From contig NZ_CP101988.1 in NCBI RefSeq assembly GCF_024508335.1, positions 1,426,001 to 1,490,000 of the forward strand: a DNA stretch of 64,000 nucleotides. The letters run 5' to 3'. The notes under the pieces are model-generated. The model saw only the letters and a list, made by a program, of their open reading frames with translations. It searched no databases and was not told the DNA's origin. The DNA is from Cellulomonas chengniuliangii (GTDB lineage: Bacteria; Actinomycetota; Actinomycetes; Actinomycetales; Cellulomonadaceae). The translations under genes and the position numbers were made by a program. Shown here piece after piece: positions 47,292 to 56,033 of the stretch; positions within the stretch are counted from its first letter, which is position 1, and each line of letters opens with the position of its first letter.

Positions 47292-48506
47292 TCAGCCGGG
47301 CGCGACCCCGGCCTCGGCGGCGCCCGCCGGCTCGCGCCGCTGCGCGCCCGCGCCGGGCACGGACCGGCGGTCGGGGCCGGTGTACACGCTCAGCGGCCGG
47401 ATCAGCGCGTTGCTGGCGACCTGCTCGCGCACGTGGGCGGTCCAGCCCACGACCCGGCTGGCGGCGAACAGCGGGGTGAACGTGGGGGTGTCGAACCCCA
47501 TGAGGTGGTAGGCGGGCCCCGTCGGGTAGTCGAGGTTCGGCAGGATGCCGGTGCGCTCGGCCATCCCCCGCTCGAGGGCCGCGTACATCGCGCCGAGGCC
47601 CTCCGGGTCGTCCAGGGCCAAGAGCTCGTCGAGCGCCGCCTTCATCGTCGGCACGCGGGAGTCGCCCGAGCGGTAGACGCGGTGGCCGAAGCCCATCACC
47701 TTCTGCTTGCGGGCCAGCGCCGCGTCGAGCCACTCCTCGACCCGGTCGGGGGAGCCGATCTCCCTGAACGTCGCCATCACCGCCTCGTTCGCCCCGCCGT
47801 GGAGCGAGCCCTTGAGCGCCCCCACGGCCGCGGTGACCGCGGAGTGCAGGTCGGAGAGGGTCGAGGCGACGACCCGGGCGGTGAAGGTCGACGCGTTGAA
47901 GGAGTGCTCGGCGTACAGAACCATCGACACCTCGAACGCGTTGACGACCGCCGCCGGCGGCACGTGCCCGAAGGTCATGTGCAGGAAGTTCTCCGCGTAC
48001 CCGAGGTCGGGCCGGGGGTCGACCGCATCGAGGCCGTGCCGGCGGCGCTGGTCGAGGGCCACGACGGTGGGCAGCTGCGCCATGAGGTCCTGCGCGCGGG
48101 CGAGGTCGGCCTCGGGGGACCGGTCCTCCCACGTGGCGTCGTGCGCCCCGATGACGCTGACCGCCGTGCGCACCACGTCCATCGGGTGGGCGGTGAGCGG
48201 CAGGGCGAGGACAGTCTCCATGACCTCGTCGGGGAGCGAGCGGCGGGAGCGCTCCGCCAGGCGCATCCGCTCGAGCTCGGCGGCGTCAGGCAGCTCGCCG
48301 TGCCAGAGCAGATAGGCGACCTCCTCGAAGGACCGGTGGCCGGCGAGCTCCTGGACGGGGTAGCCGCGGTACAGCAGGGAGTTGCTGGCGGGGTCCACCG
48401 AGGAGATCTCGGTGGAGTCCACCGTGACCCCGGCCAGGCCCCGGTGGATCTGGGGCTCGGGGGGTGCGGTGCTCGGGGCGGGGGGTGTGGTGCTCTCGTC
48501 GGTCAT
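47292..48506 (-). CDS. prpC: 2-methylcitrate synthase/citrate synthase PrpC
   Basis: Condenses propionyl-CoA (and acetyl-CoA) with oxaloacetate in the methylcitrate cycle. The 404 residues begin with a Pro/Ser/Thr-rich tail of about 25, then IHRGLAGVTVDSTEISSVD, typical of the bifunctional PrpC/MmgD clade. Catalytic motifs are GSLHGGANEAVM, VMGFGHRVYRSGDSR and the FDTPTFTPLFAASR region with the active Asp. ATG 48506 has GGAGG 5 nt upstream. It is last in the gntR-prpD-prpB-prpC run, 44 bp after prpB, and the operon context favours methylcitrate synthase over housekeeping citrate synthase. Confidence 0.94.
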   Translation of the reverse strand: MTDESTTPPAPSTAPPEPQIHRGLAGVTVDSTEISSVDPASNSLLYRGYPVQELAGHRSFEEVAYLLWHGELPDAAELERMRLAERSRRSLPDEVMETVLALPLTAHPMDVVRTAVSVIGAHDATWEDRSPEADLARAQDLMAQLPTVVALDQRRRHGLDAVDPRPDLGYAENFLHMTFGHVPPAAVVNAFEVSMVLYAEHSFNASTFTARVVASTLSDLHSAVTAAVGALKGSLHGGANEAVMATFREIGSPDRVEEWLDAALARKQKVMGFGHRVYRSGDSRVPTMKAALDELLALDDPEGLGAMYAALERGMAERTGILPNLDYPTGPAYHLMGFDTPTFTPLFAASRVVGWTAHVREQVASNALIRPLSVYTGPDRRSVPGAGAQRREPAGAAEAGVAPG

Positions 48507-48550
48507 CGGGGCCTCCATCGTCGTGGTGACGTCGCGGTGCGCCTGAGCTG

Positions 48551-49444
48551 TTAGAGCCGGAAGTGGTCGATCTCGGTGTCGAACGCGTCGTAGCCGGTGT
48601 AGTCGACGAGCTCGTAGAGCTCGCGGCGGTGCTGCATGCGGTCCAGCAGCGCGGCTTGCGTGCCCGACTCGCGGATCTCGTCCAGGCCGGCCGCCGCGGC
48701 GCCCATGGCGAGGCGCAGCAGCGTGACCGGGTAGATCACCAGGTTGTACCCGAGGTCGGCGAGCTGCTCGGCGGTGAGGAGCTCGCCCTTGCCGAACTCG
48801 GTCATGTTCGCGAGCAGCGGGACGTCGACCGCGGCCCGGAAGGCCTCGAGCTCGCGTGGCCCGAGCAGCGCCTCGGGGAAGATGGCGTCGGCCCCCGCCT
48901 CGACGTACGCGCGGGCGCGGTCGATCGCCGCCGGAAGCCCCTCGACGGCGCGCACGTCCGTGCGAGCCATCACCAGGAAGTCCGGGTCGCGGCGGCCGGC
49001 CACGGCGGCGCGCACGCGCTGCACGGCTGTGGCCAGGTCCACCACCTGCTTGCCGTCGAGGTGCCCGCACCGCTTCGGGTTGACCTGGTCCTCGATGTGG
49101 CATCCCGCGACGCCGGCGTCCTCGAGGGCCTGCACGGTCCGGGCCACGTTCATCGGCTCCCCGAACCCGGTGTCGGCGTCGACGAGGGTGGGCAGCGACG
49201 TCATCCGGGCGATCTGCCCGGCGCGGGTCGCGACCTCCGTGGCGGTGGTGAGCCCGATGTCCGGCAGCCCGAGGTCCGCGGCGATCACGGCGCCGGACAC
49301 GTACACGCCGTCGAACCCCTTCGCCTCGATCAGCCGGGCGGCGAGCGGGTTGAACGCGCCGGGCATCTGCAGCAGTTCGCCGCTCGCGAGGCGTTCGCGC
49401 AGGGCCCGTCGCCGCGCGCCGGGGGTGGCGTCCGTGTAGAGCAT
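48551..49444 (-). CDS. prpB: Methylisocitrate lyase PrpB
   Basis: Splits 2-methylisocitrate to pyruvate and succinate. The 297-residue barrel of the PEP mutase/isocitrate lyase family shows MPGAFNPLAARLIEAKGFDG, DADTGFGEPMNVARTV, HIEDQVNPKRCGHLDGK (the KRCGH active-site loop), VMARTDVRAVEGL, and the C-terminal YTGYDAFDTEIDHF. The stop of prpD overlaps its ATG by one base (TGATG), so the genes are coupled. Confidence 0.95.
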   Translation of the reverse strand: MLYTDATPGARRRALRERLASGELLQMPGAFNPLAARLIEAKGFDGVYVSGAVIAADLGLPDIGLTTATEVATRAGQIARMTSLPTLVDADTGFGEPMNVARTVQALEDAGVAGCHIEDQVNPKRCGHLDGKQVVDLATAVQRVRAAVAGRRDPDFLVMARTDVRAVEGLPAAIDRARAYVEAGADAIFPEALLGPRELEAFRAAVDVPLLANMTEFGKGELLTAEQLADLGYNLVIYPVTLLRLAMGAAAAGLDEIRESGTQAALLDRMQHRRELYELVDYTGYDAFDTEIDHFRL

Positions 49445-50967
49445 CAGAACAGCCCTCCTGGGGTGGGGAGCCCGTCGAGCAGCCCGGGCGGGGCGGTGAG
49501 GTGCACCCCGGCCAGCTCCGAGGGGCGCAACGAGGGCAGGCGCTCGACCGCGGCGAGGAACCTCTCGACCTCGGCCTCGTCCACGCTGTGCCGTGCGAGG
49601 TCGCGGAGCTTGCCGATGTACTGCGGCCGGGCGAACGGCCTCGCTCCCAGGGGGTGGGCGTCGGCCACCGCGATCTCCTCGCTGATCTGCGACCCGTTCG
49701 CGAGGTCCACGACGAGCCTGCCGCCGAACGCCTTCTCCCGCGGGTCAGTGGCGTGGTAGCGCCGGGTCCACTCGGGGTCCTCCACGGTGGTGATCCGCTG
49801 CCACAGCGCCACCGTGTCGGGGCGGTGCGCGCGGTCAGGGCTGTAGGAGTCGACGTGGTGCCAGGCGCCGTCCTGGAGGGCGACGGCCAGGATGTAGGGG
49901 ATCGAGTGGTCGAGCGTCTCGCGGGAGGCGTCCGGATCGTACTTCTGCGGGTCGTTCGCCCCCGACCCGATCACGTGATGGGTGTGGTGGGAGGTGTGCA
50001 GCACGATCGAGCGGACCTGCTCGGGGTCGGCTGCCTCGGGGTGCTCGCGGTTCAGGCGCCGGGCCAGGTCGATGAGCGCCTGCGACTGGTACTCGGCCGA
50101 GTGCTCCTTGGTGTACGTCTCGAGGATCGCGCGCCTCGGCTCGCCGGGGGCGGGCAGCCGCACGTCGTACTCAGCCGTGGGCCCGTCGAGCAGCCACGCG
50201 ATCACCCCGTCCTCGCCCTCGTAGATGGGGGTGGGCGAGGTCTGGCCCCGCATCGCGCGGTCGACCGCCTCGACGGCGGCCTTGCCCGCGAACGCGGGCG
50301 CGTAGGCCTTCCACGAGGAGATCTCGCCCTTGCGGGACTGGCGGGTGGCCGTCGAGGTGTGCACCGCCTGCCCGATGGCCTGGAACGTCGCCTCGGGCGG
50401 CAGGCGCAGCAACGCGCCCAGCCCGGCGGCCACCGCCGGCGCGAGGTGGGCGACGTGGTCGATCTTGTGGCGGTGCAGGCTGATCGACCGCACGAGCGCG
50501 ACCTGGACCTCGTACGCGGTGGCGATCGCGCGCACCAGGTCCGCGCCCGACGAGCCGACGTGATGGGCCACCGCGAGCAGCGGCGGGATGGTGTCACCCG
50601 GGTGGGAGTAGTCGGCGGCGAGGAAGGTGTCGTGGTAGTCGAGCTCGCGTACGGCGACCCCGTCGGCCCACGCCGCCCACTCGGGGCTGGTGCGCTGGGC
50701 GGGGTCGACGCCGAGCACCGGCGAGCCGGCGCCGCCGCGGGACGGGAGGTGGCTCAGGGCCTGGGCGCGCGCGGCGGTGACGGGCGGGCGGGCCAGCGAT
50801 GCGGCGGCGACGGCCATGTCGTCGATGACCCGGTTCACCACCATGTCGGCGACGTCGTCGTCGACCGGCGTCAGGTCGGCGGCGACCAGGGCCAACGCCC
50901 AGGCGAGCTGGTCCTCGCGGGCGAGCCGGTCGCTGCTGGGACGCACACGGACGCTGTGCGCGATCAC
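49444..50967 (-). CDS. prpD: 2-methylcitrate dehydratase PrpD
   Basis: Dehydrates 2-methylcitrate to 2-methyl-cis-aconitate. The 507 residues belong to the MmgE/PrpD family, with [17 protein letters not shown] containing the active-site Asp/His/Tyr region, [20 protein letters not shown], and [19 protein letters not shown]. The C-terminal domain includes [17 protein letters not shown] and [15 protein letters not shown]. The GTG start overlaps the end of the regulator gene by 4 bp (GTGA). Confidence 0.95.
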   Translation of the reverse strand: MIAHSVRVRPSSDRLAREDQLAWALALVAADLTPVDDDVADMVVNRVIDDMAVAAASLARPPVTAARAQALSHLPSRGGAGSPVLGVDPAQRTSPEWAAWADGVAVRELDYHDTFLAADYSHPGDTIPPLLAVAHHVGSSGADLVRAIATAYEVQVALVRSISLHRHKIDHVAHLAPAVAAGLGALLRLPPEATFQAIGQAVHTSTATRQSRKGEISSWKAYAPAFAGKAAVEAVDRAMRGQTSPTPIYEGEDGVIAWLLDGPTAEYDVRLPAPGEPRRAILETYTKEHSAEYQSQALIDLARRLNREHPEAADPEQVRSIVLHTSHHTHHVIGSGANDPQKYDPDASRETLDHSIPYILAVALQDGAWHHVDSYSPDRAHRPDTVALWQRITTVEDPEWTRRYHATDPREKAFGGRLVVDLANGSQISEEIAVADAHPLGARPFARPQYIGKLRDLARHSVDEAEVERFLAAVERLPSLRPSELAGVHLTAPPGLLDGLPTPGGLF

Positions 50968-51680
50968 GCCGACGCCCCCGCGTGCTCGCGGCGTGGGCTC
51001 GTCGCGCGGGGATGGCCGCCCGGGTCGTGATCGTGGGACGCGGAGGCGAAGGCGGCGAGGACTTGGCGCAGGCTGTGGTGCAGGTGGACGGCGATCGCCT
51101 GCGCGGCCAGCGTCTCGTCCTGGGCCAGGATCGCCCGCACCACGACCAGGTGCTCGGCGGCGGCCGCGCGCAATCGGTCGGGGTCGTCGCGGGAGACCCG
51201 CCGGACGCGGACCAGGTGGGTGCGCACCCCGGCGAGGCTGGCCGTGAGGTACGGGCTCGCGGCTGCGTGGTCGATCGCCGCGTCGACGGCCTCCGCGACG
51301 GCGTAGTACGCGGCGTGGTGCGGGTCCGCGTCGTGCTGGAGGGAGCGGGGCGCGTCGTCGAGCGCCCGAGCGAGACGCTCGAACGGCGCAGGGTCCCGGC
51401 GGCGGGCAGCGAGCCGGACGGCGCGGTCCTCCAGGGCGCCGCGCAGCTCGAACAGCGCGCGGACGTCGGCCGCGCCCAGGTCCGCCACCACCGCGCCACG
51501 GGCGCCGTCGGCCCGGACCAGGCCCTCGCCGCGCAACCGGCTCAGCGCCTCGCGCAGCGGCGTCCGGGAGACCCCGAGGCGGGTGGACTGCTCCACCTCG
51601 CCGAGCGGGGTGCCGGGCGGCAGGGTCCAGTCGAGGATCTCAGCACGCAGCTGTGCGTGCGCCTTGCCGCTCGCGCGCAT
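50964..51680 (-). CDS. GntR-family (FCD) transcriptional regulator of the methylcitrate operon
   Basis: A 238-residue DNA-binding protein. Residues 1-75 are the winged helix-turn-helix ([20 protein letters not shown] and [19 protein letters not shown]). Residues about 85-215 are the FCD effector domain, an all-helical bundle with His/Asp residues suited to a metal-assisted carboxylate ligand. It is the first gene of its operon and overlaps prpD, so it most likely senses a methylcitrate-cycle intermediate and controls itself and prpDBC. ATG 51680 has GGAGGA upstream; the longer open frame lacks similarity. Two GTATAC palindromes lie just upstream. Confidence 0.9.
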   Translation of the reverse strand: MRASGKAHAQLRAEILDWTLPPGTPLGEVEQSTRLGVSRTPLREALSRLRGEGLVRADGARGAVVADLGAADVRALFELRGALEDRAVRLAARRRDPAPFERLARALDDAPRSLQHDADPHHAAYYAVAEAVDAAIDHAAASPYLTASLAGVRTHLVRVRRVSRDDPDRLRAAAAEHLVVVRAILAQDETLAAQAIAVHLHHSLRQVLAAFASASHDHDPGGHPRATSPRREHAGASA

Positions 51681-51706
51681 CCGGTCCTCCTCGATCGGGT
51701 GGACGG

Positions 51707-51712
51707 AACGTA
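51707..51712 (-). promoter_or_regulatory. Candidate -10 box (TACGTT) of the gntR-prpDBC operon
   Basis: Read on the minus strand, TACGTT lies 26 nt before ATG 51680 and 17 bp downstream of the TGTATACA palindrome, which therefore occupies the -35 position. Confidence 0.4.
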
Positions 51713-51729
51713 CCAACTTCGCGGTTCGG

Positions 51730-51737
51730 TGTATACA
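51730..51737. promoter_or_regulatory. Candidate GntR operator 1 (TGTATACA)
   Basis: A perfect 8-bp palindrome of the TGT-ACA type bound by FCD-class GntR regulators, 49 bp upstream of the regulator start and at the -35 position of its promoter. Such an A/T-rich word is rare in this DNA. Confidence 0.55.
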
Positions 51738-51825
51738 GCCCAGGGATGCCGGCGCGGGTCGCCCTCCCCGGGCCAGGGCCTCACGGTCGTGCGGGCCGCG
51801 GCTGGCGGGCCACGGCTGGCTGCGT

Positions 51826-51833
51826 TGTATACC
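51826..51833. promoter_or_regulatory. Candidate GntR operator 2 (TGTATACC)
   Basis: A second copy of the GTATAC core, 96 bp from the first, in the same intergenic region. Two sites would allow looping or cooperative binding; this is inference. Confidence 0.4.
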
Positions 51834-51876
51834 GATCGGGGTGCGCCCGTCGGTGTCCATCGCCTGCAGGCCGTCG

Positions 51877-52110
51877 TCAGGGGGCGGTGAAGCCCACAGC
51901 CTTGTGGCTCCCGTCGCAGAACGGCTTGATCGCCGAGACCCCGCACCGGCACAGGGCCACCGTCGACCGCCGCCGTGGCGCCGGGTTCCCGTCCCCGTCC
52001 AGGATCTCGACGTCGCCGCGCACCAGCAGCGGGCCGTCGGGGCAGGCGGTGATGCGCGCCGCGGCACGCGGAGGGGGATCGGACGGGGTGGCCCCCGCGC
52101 GGGCGCTCAC
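51877..52110 (-). CDS. CDGSH-type iron-sulfur protein
   Basis: A 77-residue protein with one CDGSH motif near the C terminus, CRCGVSAIKPFCDGSH, giving the 3Cys-1His ligands of a labile 2Fe-2S cluster. The N-terminal part (ACPDGPLLVRGDVEIL, ending in RRSTVALCRCG) is the standard strand leading into the cluster site. The GTG start overlaps the stop of the upstream gene by 4 bp, so it is co-translated with the haem-oxygenase-like enzyme. Likely role: electron donor or Fe-S partner for that enzyme (inference). Confidence 0.88.
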   Translation of the reverse strand: MSARAGATPSDPPPRAAARITACPDGPLLVRGDVEILDGDGNPAPRRRSTVALCRCGVSAIKPFCDGSHKAVGFTAP

Positions 52111-53153
52111 GCGCCCACCCGGGCGGCGGCCGCGAACGCGGGGGCGCCGGGCCGCAGCGAGGTCTCGCCGCGGCCCCACGCGTCGAGCATGTGCTCCGCC
52201 ACCAAGTCGTCCAGCAGCAGGCACGCCGCGGCCCCGAACAGGATGTCCGGCAGCAGCGCCGGCTCGTCCTGCGCCAGCCGGCCGGCCAGGTCGCGGCCCG
52301 CGATCTGCTCGTGCACCGCGTCGGCCTCGACGTGCTCGTCGAAATAGTCGGTGGTGCCCTCGTCGTGGCCGAGTCGGCGGAACCCGTTGCCGTACAGGCG
52401 GTTGGGGAGCGAGGACGTCATCTCGAACGCGGCGAGGTGGCCCGCTATCGCCCCCCGCAGTCGGCGGTGCAGGCCGAACAGCGACATCGCGTTCACCGAC
52501 GCGAGCGTGATCGCGGGCGCGCGATCGACGTACCGCCCGTAGGAGTCGTCGAGGCCGAGGCCCCGCATGGTCCGGGCGAACAGGGCCGAGTGCATCCGCG
52601 CGGGGTTCCCGCCGCCGTACTCGTCGGCCTGGATCTCCACCAGCGCGGCCTTCGGGTGGCCGGCGAGCCGGGGGATGGCCCACGTGTGCGGGTCGGCCTC
52701 CTTGAGCTGGTACACCGACCGGTGCATCAGGAGCTCCGCGAGCTGTCCCTCGTCCGCGTGCTTGGCGATGTGGGACGCCAGGCCGGGCTTGCCCGGGGCG
52801 GTGAGCTCGAACAGCGCGGCCGCCACGGCGGCTGCCGTGGGCTCGACGCCCTGGGGCGGCGTCGCGCGTCCGCGCAGCACAGCCTCGAGCTCCGCTTCGA
52901 TGAGGGCGCGTGACCGGATGAGGCGAGGCTCCCACTCCCAGCGGTCGTCGACGTGGTCGAACCCGCGGTAGTGCAGCTCGTACAGGCAGTACAGGGCCAG
53001 CTGGAGGTCCTCGTCGCGCAGCAGGTCGGGCGAGGCGTCCACGGCGTCGCGGACCAGGTCCTCGGGCAGCGGGGCGGCGGCCGCCCCGGGCGGGCAGCTC
53101 AGTGCCTCGATGAGGGTCTCGCTCACTGGTCCACGGGGCGGGGGGATGCGCAT
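52107..53153 (-). CDS. Iron-containing redox enzyme (haem-oxygenase-like diiron oxidase family)
   Basis: A 348-residue, mostly helical protein resembling the iron-containing redox enzyme family, whose better-known haem-oxygenase-like relatives use a diiron site. Candidate ligands lie in HYRGFDHVDDRWEWEP, HIAKHADEGQL, EIQADEYGGGNPARMHS and DYFDEHVEADAVHEQ, the E/H-rich helices of the fold. No signal peptide or membrane segment is seen. ATG 53153 has GTGGAG 6 nt upstream and is preferred over longer in-frame starts (53186, 53300). It overlaps the CDGSH gene, a pairing I recall from other actinobacteria. The substrate is unknown. Confidence 0.78.
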   Translation of the reverse strand: MRIPPPRGPVSETLIEALSCPPGAAAAPLPEDLVRDAVDASPDLLRDEDLQLALYCLYELHYRGFDHVDDRWEWEPRLIRSRALIEAELEAVLRGRATPPQGVEPTAAAVAAALFELTAPGKPGLASHIAKHADEGQLAELLMHRSVYQLKEADPHTWAIPRLAGHPKAALVEIQADEYGGGNPARMHSALFARTMRGLGLDDSYGRYVDRAPAITLASVNAMSLFGLHRRLRGAIAGHLAAFEMTSSLPNRLYGNGFRRLGHDEGTTDYFDEHVEADAVHEQIAGRDLAGRLAQDEPALLPDILFGAAACLLLDDLVAEHMLDAWGRGETSLRPGAPAFAAAARVGA

Positions 53154-53310
53154 GGGGTCTCCACAGGGTGCGTTCTCGCCGGTCATGCGGTCGACCGGGT
53201 CGGTCCTCCAGGGTGGCGCAGTCTGCCCGGCGCGCAACCGGGGGCGACGGACGGCCGCGGTGTTCACCCGGCCGCTCATCCGAGCGCCGCGGCGGAGCAC
53301 TGGCGGCGGC

Positions 53311-54342
53311 TCAGCGGGCGAGCCGCTCCACCACCGCGCCGTACACGCGGGGGAGCGCCACCGCGGCCGGGACGATCCCGGCCCTGAGCGGCGAGTGCGC
53401 CGCGCGCAGCAGGCCCGAGGTCAGCACGCGGTAGTCGTGCGTCGCCTCCGACCATGCCGCCTCGTAGGCGTCGGGGCCCTCGTCGAGCGTGGCCACCGCC
53501 GCGCGGGCCTGCGCGAGGCCCACCCGGATGCCCTCGCCGGTGAGGGCGTCGACGTAACCGGCGGCGTCACCGACCAGCCGCACCCGACCCGCTGTGCGCC
53601 GCCGCGCGACCTGGCGCAACGGCCCCGCGCCGCGCAGCGTGCCGACCGGGACGGCGTCGCGCAGGCGCGCCGCCAGGTCCGGAAGGCCGGCGAGTGACTC
53701 CTGGTAGCCCGTGCCGGGCGGCCCGAGCAGCGCCACCCCGACCAGGTCCGGGCCCACAGGTGTCACGTACGCCTCCGAGGACCGCGACCAGTGCACCTCG
53801 ACGACGTCGCTCCACGGCGCCCTGCGGTAGTGCCGGCGCAGCCCGAACCGCCGCACGGCGCGATCGGCCGCGGCTCGGTCGTCGAGCCCCACGAGCTGGC
53901 GCACCCGCGAGTGCAGCCCGTCGCACGCCAGTAGCCAGCGCGCGTCGACCCCGCCCGCGCTGACCGTGGCCGGTCCCTGCTCGATCCGCGTCACCCGCTC
54001 ATGGCGGACGATCACGCCGAGCTGCACCGCGCGCACGGCCAGCGCGACGTGGAGCTGGGTGCGCCTGGCGCCCAGGCCGGGCCCGTCGGCGAACCGGTGC
54101 TCGGCACGCCGCGCGCCGCTCACGTAGGCGATGCCCGCGAGGGGGAACCCCATCGGGCGCACGCCGAGCCGCTCGAGCGCCCGCACGGCCCCGGGCATGA
54201 GGCCCTCGCCGCACGCCTTGTCGATCACCCCGCGTCGGGCCTCCAGCACCACGACGTCCAAGCCCGCCAGCCGCGCCTCGATCGCCGCCGCGAGGCCCAC
54301 CGGGCCGCCGCCGACGACCAGCACGTCGACGAGCGGGCTCAC
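53311..54342 (-). CDS. FAD-dependent oxidoreductase (geranylgeranyl-reductase/SrsC-like)
   Basis: A 343-residue flavoprotein of the p-hydroxybenzoate hydroxylase fold. FAD motifs are VLVVGGGPVGLAAAIEARLA, the family-specific DKACGEGLMPGAVRAL, the middle LLACDGLHSRVRQLVG, and the C-terminal RLVGDAAGYVDALTGEGIRVG. It fits geranylgeranyl reductases and flavin hydroxylases alike. Position after a type III polyketide synthase and a methyltransferase gene mirrors SrsC, the hydroxylase that oxidises alkylresorcinol in Streptomyces griseus, so ring hydroxylation of the polyketide is the favoured role (inference). The GTG start overlaps the methyltransferase stop. Confidence 0.85.
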   Translation of the reverse strand: MSPLVDVLVVGGGPVGLAAAIEARLAGLDVVVLEARRGVIDKACGEGLMPGAVRALERLGVRPMGFPLAGIAYVSGARRAEHRFADGPGLGARRTQLHVALAVRAVQLGVIVRHERVTRIEQGPATVSAGGVDARWLLACDGLHSRVRQLVGLDDRAAADRAVRRFGLRRHYRRAPWSDVVEVHWSRSSEAYVTPVGPDLVGVALLGPPGTGYQESLAGLPDLAARLRDAVPVGTLRGAGPLRQVARRRTAGRVRLVGDAAGYVDALTGEGIRVGLAQARAAVATLDEGPDAYEAAWSEATHDYRVLTSGLLRAAHSPLRAGIVPAAVALPRVYGAVVERLAR

Positions 54343-54878
54343 CGCGCCGCGGAGGCCGCCGGGGCCGCGGACAGCGCCCGCTCCTCGGCGGGGATCCGGA
54401 ACCCGAGCAGCAGCACCGCGTTGAGCACCGTGAAACCGGCCGCCGTGATCCAGGCGGAGTGGACGAGCGGGAGCGCCGCGCCCTCGAGGGCCACCGCCAC
54501 GTAGTTGGGGTGCCGCAGCCACCGGTACGGTCCGCGCGCCACCAGCGAGAGCCCTGGCACCACGATGATGCGCGTGTTCCACTGCGGCCCGAGCGTGGCG
54601 ACACACCACCAGCGCAGCGCCTGGCTGGCCAGCACCGCCACGAGGGCGGCGAGCCCCCACCGTGCGTCGAACTCCCGTCCCGACCAGAACGCCTCCGCCA
54701 CGCACGCCGCCAGGAGCCCGGTGTGCAGCACCACCATCGGCGGGTAGTGGCCGCGTCCCGACTCAACCCCTCCCCGGGCGAACGCCCACGCCGCATTGCG
54801 TTGCGCGACCGCCAGCTCGATGAGTCGCTCGACGGCCACGGCCGCCACCAGGAGCGTGAACAGGGCGAGGGGGGTCAT
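54339..54878 (-). CDS. Isoprenylcysteine carboxyl methyltransferase-like membrane protein (SrsB-like)
   Basis: A 179-residue membrane methyltransferase of the ICMT/PEMT type with about five hydrophobic segments. The SAM-binding C-terminal motif reads GPYRWLRHPNYVAVALEGAAL, with WNTRIIVVPG before it. Despite the family name, bacteria lack prenylcysteine substrates; the S. griseus homologue SrsB methylates alkylresorcinol phenols. It overlaps the polyketide synthase gene (ATGA) and the FAD gene (GTGA), so the three are translationally coupled and likely act on one product. Confidence 0.87.
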   Translation of the reverse strand: MTPLALFTLLVAAVAVERLIELAVAQRNAAWAFARGGVESGRGHYPPMVVLHTGLLAACVAEAFWSGREFDARWGLAALVAVLASQALRWWCVATLGPQWNTRIIVVPGLSLVARGPYRWLRHPNYVAVALEGAALPLVHSAWITAAGFTVLNAVLLLGFRIPAEERALSAAPAASAAR

Positions 54879-55954
54879 GACAGTCCTTCCCATCGGAGCA
54901 GCAGGAGCTCGGAGCTGACGCCCGGGCCCAGGGCGAGCAGCACCACCGGTGACCCCGGGGGCGCGCATGAGGTGGAGGAGAGCGCGTCGGCCAGCACGTG
55001 CAGCACGCCGGACGACGAGAGGTTGCCCGCGCGCGAGAGCACACCGCGGCTGAGGCGCAGGGCGTCCGGCTCCAGGCCGATCGCGCGGCCCACCGCGTCG
55101 AGGATCTTGGGGCCGCCGGAGTGCACCAGCCACGCCGCGACATCCGAGGCGACCAACCCGTGAGCGCCCAGGAACTGCTCGGTCGCGTGCCCGAGCGACG
55201 CCTCGACGACCGCTGGCAGCGTCGGGGACAGCACGATCCGGAAGCCGGAGTCGACCACGTCCCAGCCGAGCAGGTCCTCGGTGCCGGGGAACAGCCAGCT
55301 GCGGGTTGCGGTGATCTGGGGGCCGGTGAGGCCCGCGCTCGCCGCCCGCTCGTCCCCGGCCACGACCACGGCCGTCGCGCCGTCGCCGAACAGCGCGCAC
55401 GAGACGACGTTCGCCAGCGAGTCGTCGCCACGTTGGAGTGTGAGCGAGCACAGCTCGACCGAGACGAGGAGGGCGATGTCGGAGGGGTGGCCCAGCAGGT
55501 GGTCGTGCACCCGGGCCAGGCCCGCGGCGCCCGCCACGCAGCCCAGCCCGAAGACGGGGATGCGCTTGACGTCCGGCCGCATCCCGATGCGGCCCACGAG
55601 CAGCGCGTCGAGAGAGGGCGCCGCCACCCCGGTGATCGAGGTGAACATGATGAGGTCGACGTCGTCGGGCGCCAGGGAGGCGGACTTGAGCGCCTGCCGG
55701 ACGGCCTCCTCGGCCAGGTCCAGCCCGACCGAGATGAACAGGTCGTTCGCCTGGCCGAACGACGTCAGGCCCGCGTACTGCTCGATGGGCAGGGCGAGGT
55801 GCCGGGTGGCGACGCCGCTGGCGGCGTTGAGCCGTCCGATCGCCCCGCGCCGGGCGGGATCGGCGCTCAGCAGGGGGCCGATGTGCTCCGTCACCGTCGC
55901 CTGCGAGTAGGCGTGCTCCGGGAGGACGGGCGCGACCGCGACAATCCGGGACAT
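54875..55954 (-). CDS. Type III polyketide synthase
   Basis: Chalcone-synthase-like enzyme that extends an acyl-CoA starter with malonyl-CoA and cyclises it. The 359 residues contain the Cys-His-Asn triad: Cys in FGLGCVAGAAGLA, His in WLVHSGGPKI and Asn in RAGNLSSSGVL, plus ALFGDGATAVVVAG. Bacterial homologues make alkylresorcinols/alkylpyrones or tetrahydroxynaphthalene; the neighbours (SrsB- and SrsC-like) favour a phenolic lipid, but the chain length cannot be read from sequence. The start ATG lies 6 nt after a CACGAT -10-like box that overlaps a palindrome. Confidence 0.93.
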   Translation of the reverse strand: MSRIVAVAPVLPEHAYSQATVTEHIGPLLSADPARRGAIGRLNAASGVATRHLALPIEQYAGLTSFGQANDLFISVGLDLAEEAVRQALKSASLAPDDVDLIMFTSITGVAAPSLDALLVGRIGMRPDVKRIPVFGLGCVAGAAGLARVHDHLLGHPSDIALLVSVELCSLTLQRGDDSLANVVSCALFGDGATAVVVAGDERAASAGLTGPQITATRSWLFPGTEDLLGWDVVDSGFRIVLSPTLPAVVEASLGHATEQFLGAHGLVASDVAAWLVHSGGPKILDAVGRAIGLEPDALRLSRGVLSRAGNLSSSGVLHVLADALSSTSCAPPGSPVVLLALGPGVSSELLLLRWEGLS

Positions 55955-55962
55955 TCCGGCAT

Positions 55963-55976
55963 CGTGTCACGACACG
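55963..55976. promoter_or_regulatory. Inverted repeat CGTGTC-AC-GACACG over the polyketide synthase promoter
   Basis: A perfect 6+6 bp inverted repeat with a 2-bp centre in the 79-bp divergent region. It overlaps the CACGAT -10-like box (55961-55966, minus strand) of the polyketide synthase gene, where a bound repressor would block transcription. Confidence 0.45.
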
Positions 55977-56007
55977 GCCCGGACGGCGCGCGCGGTCGTC
56001 GTGCCCC

Positions 56008-56013
56008 TACTCT
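56008..56013 (+). promoter_or_regulatory. Candidate -10 box (TACTCT) for the UbiA gene
   Basis: TACTCT lies 20 nt before ATG 56034; a GGGGGTGG stretch between them could serve as ribosome site. Confidence 0.35.
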
Positions 56014-56033
56014 CGGTGCCGGGGGTGGTGCGG

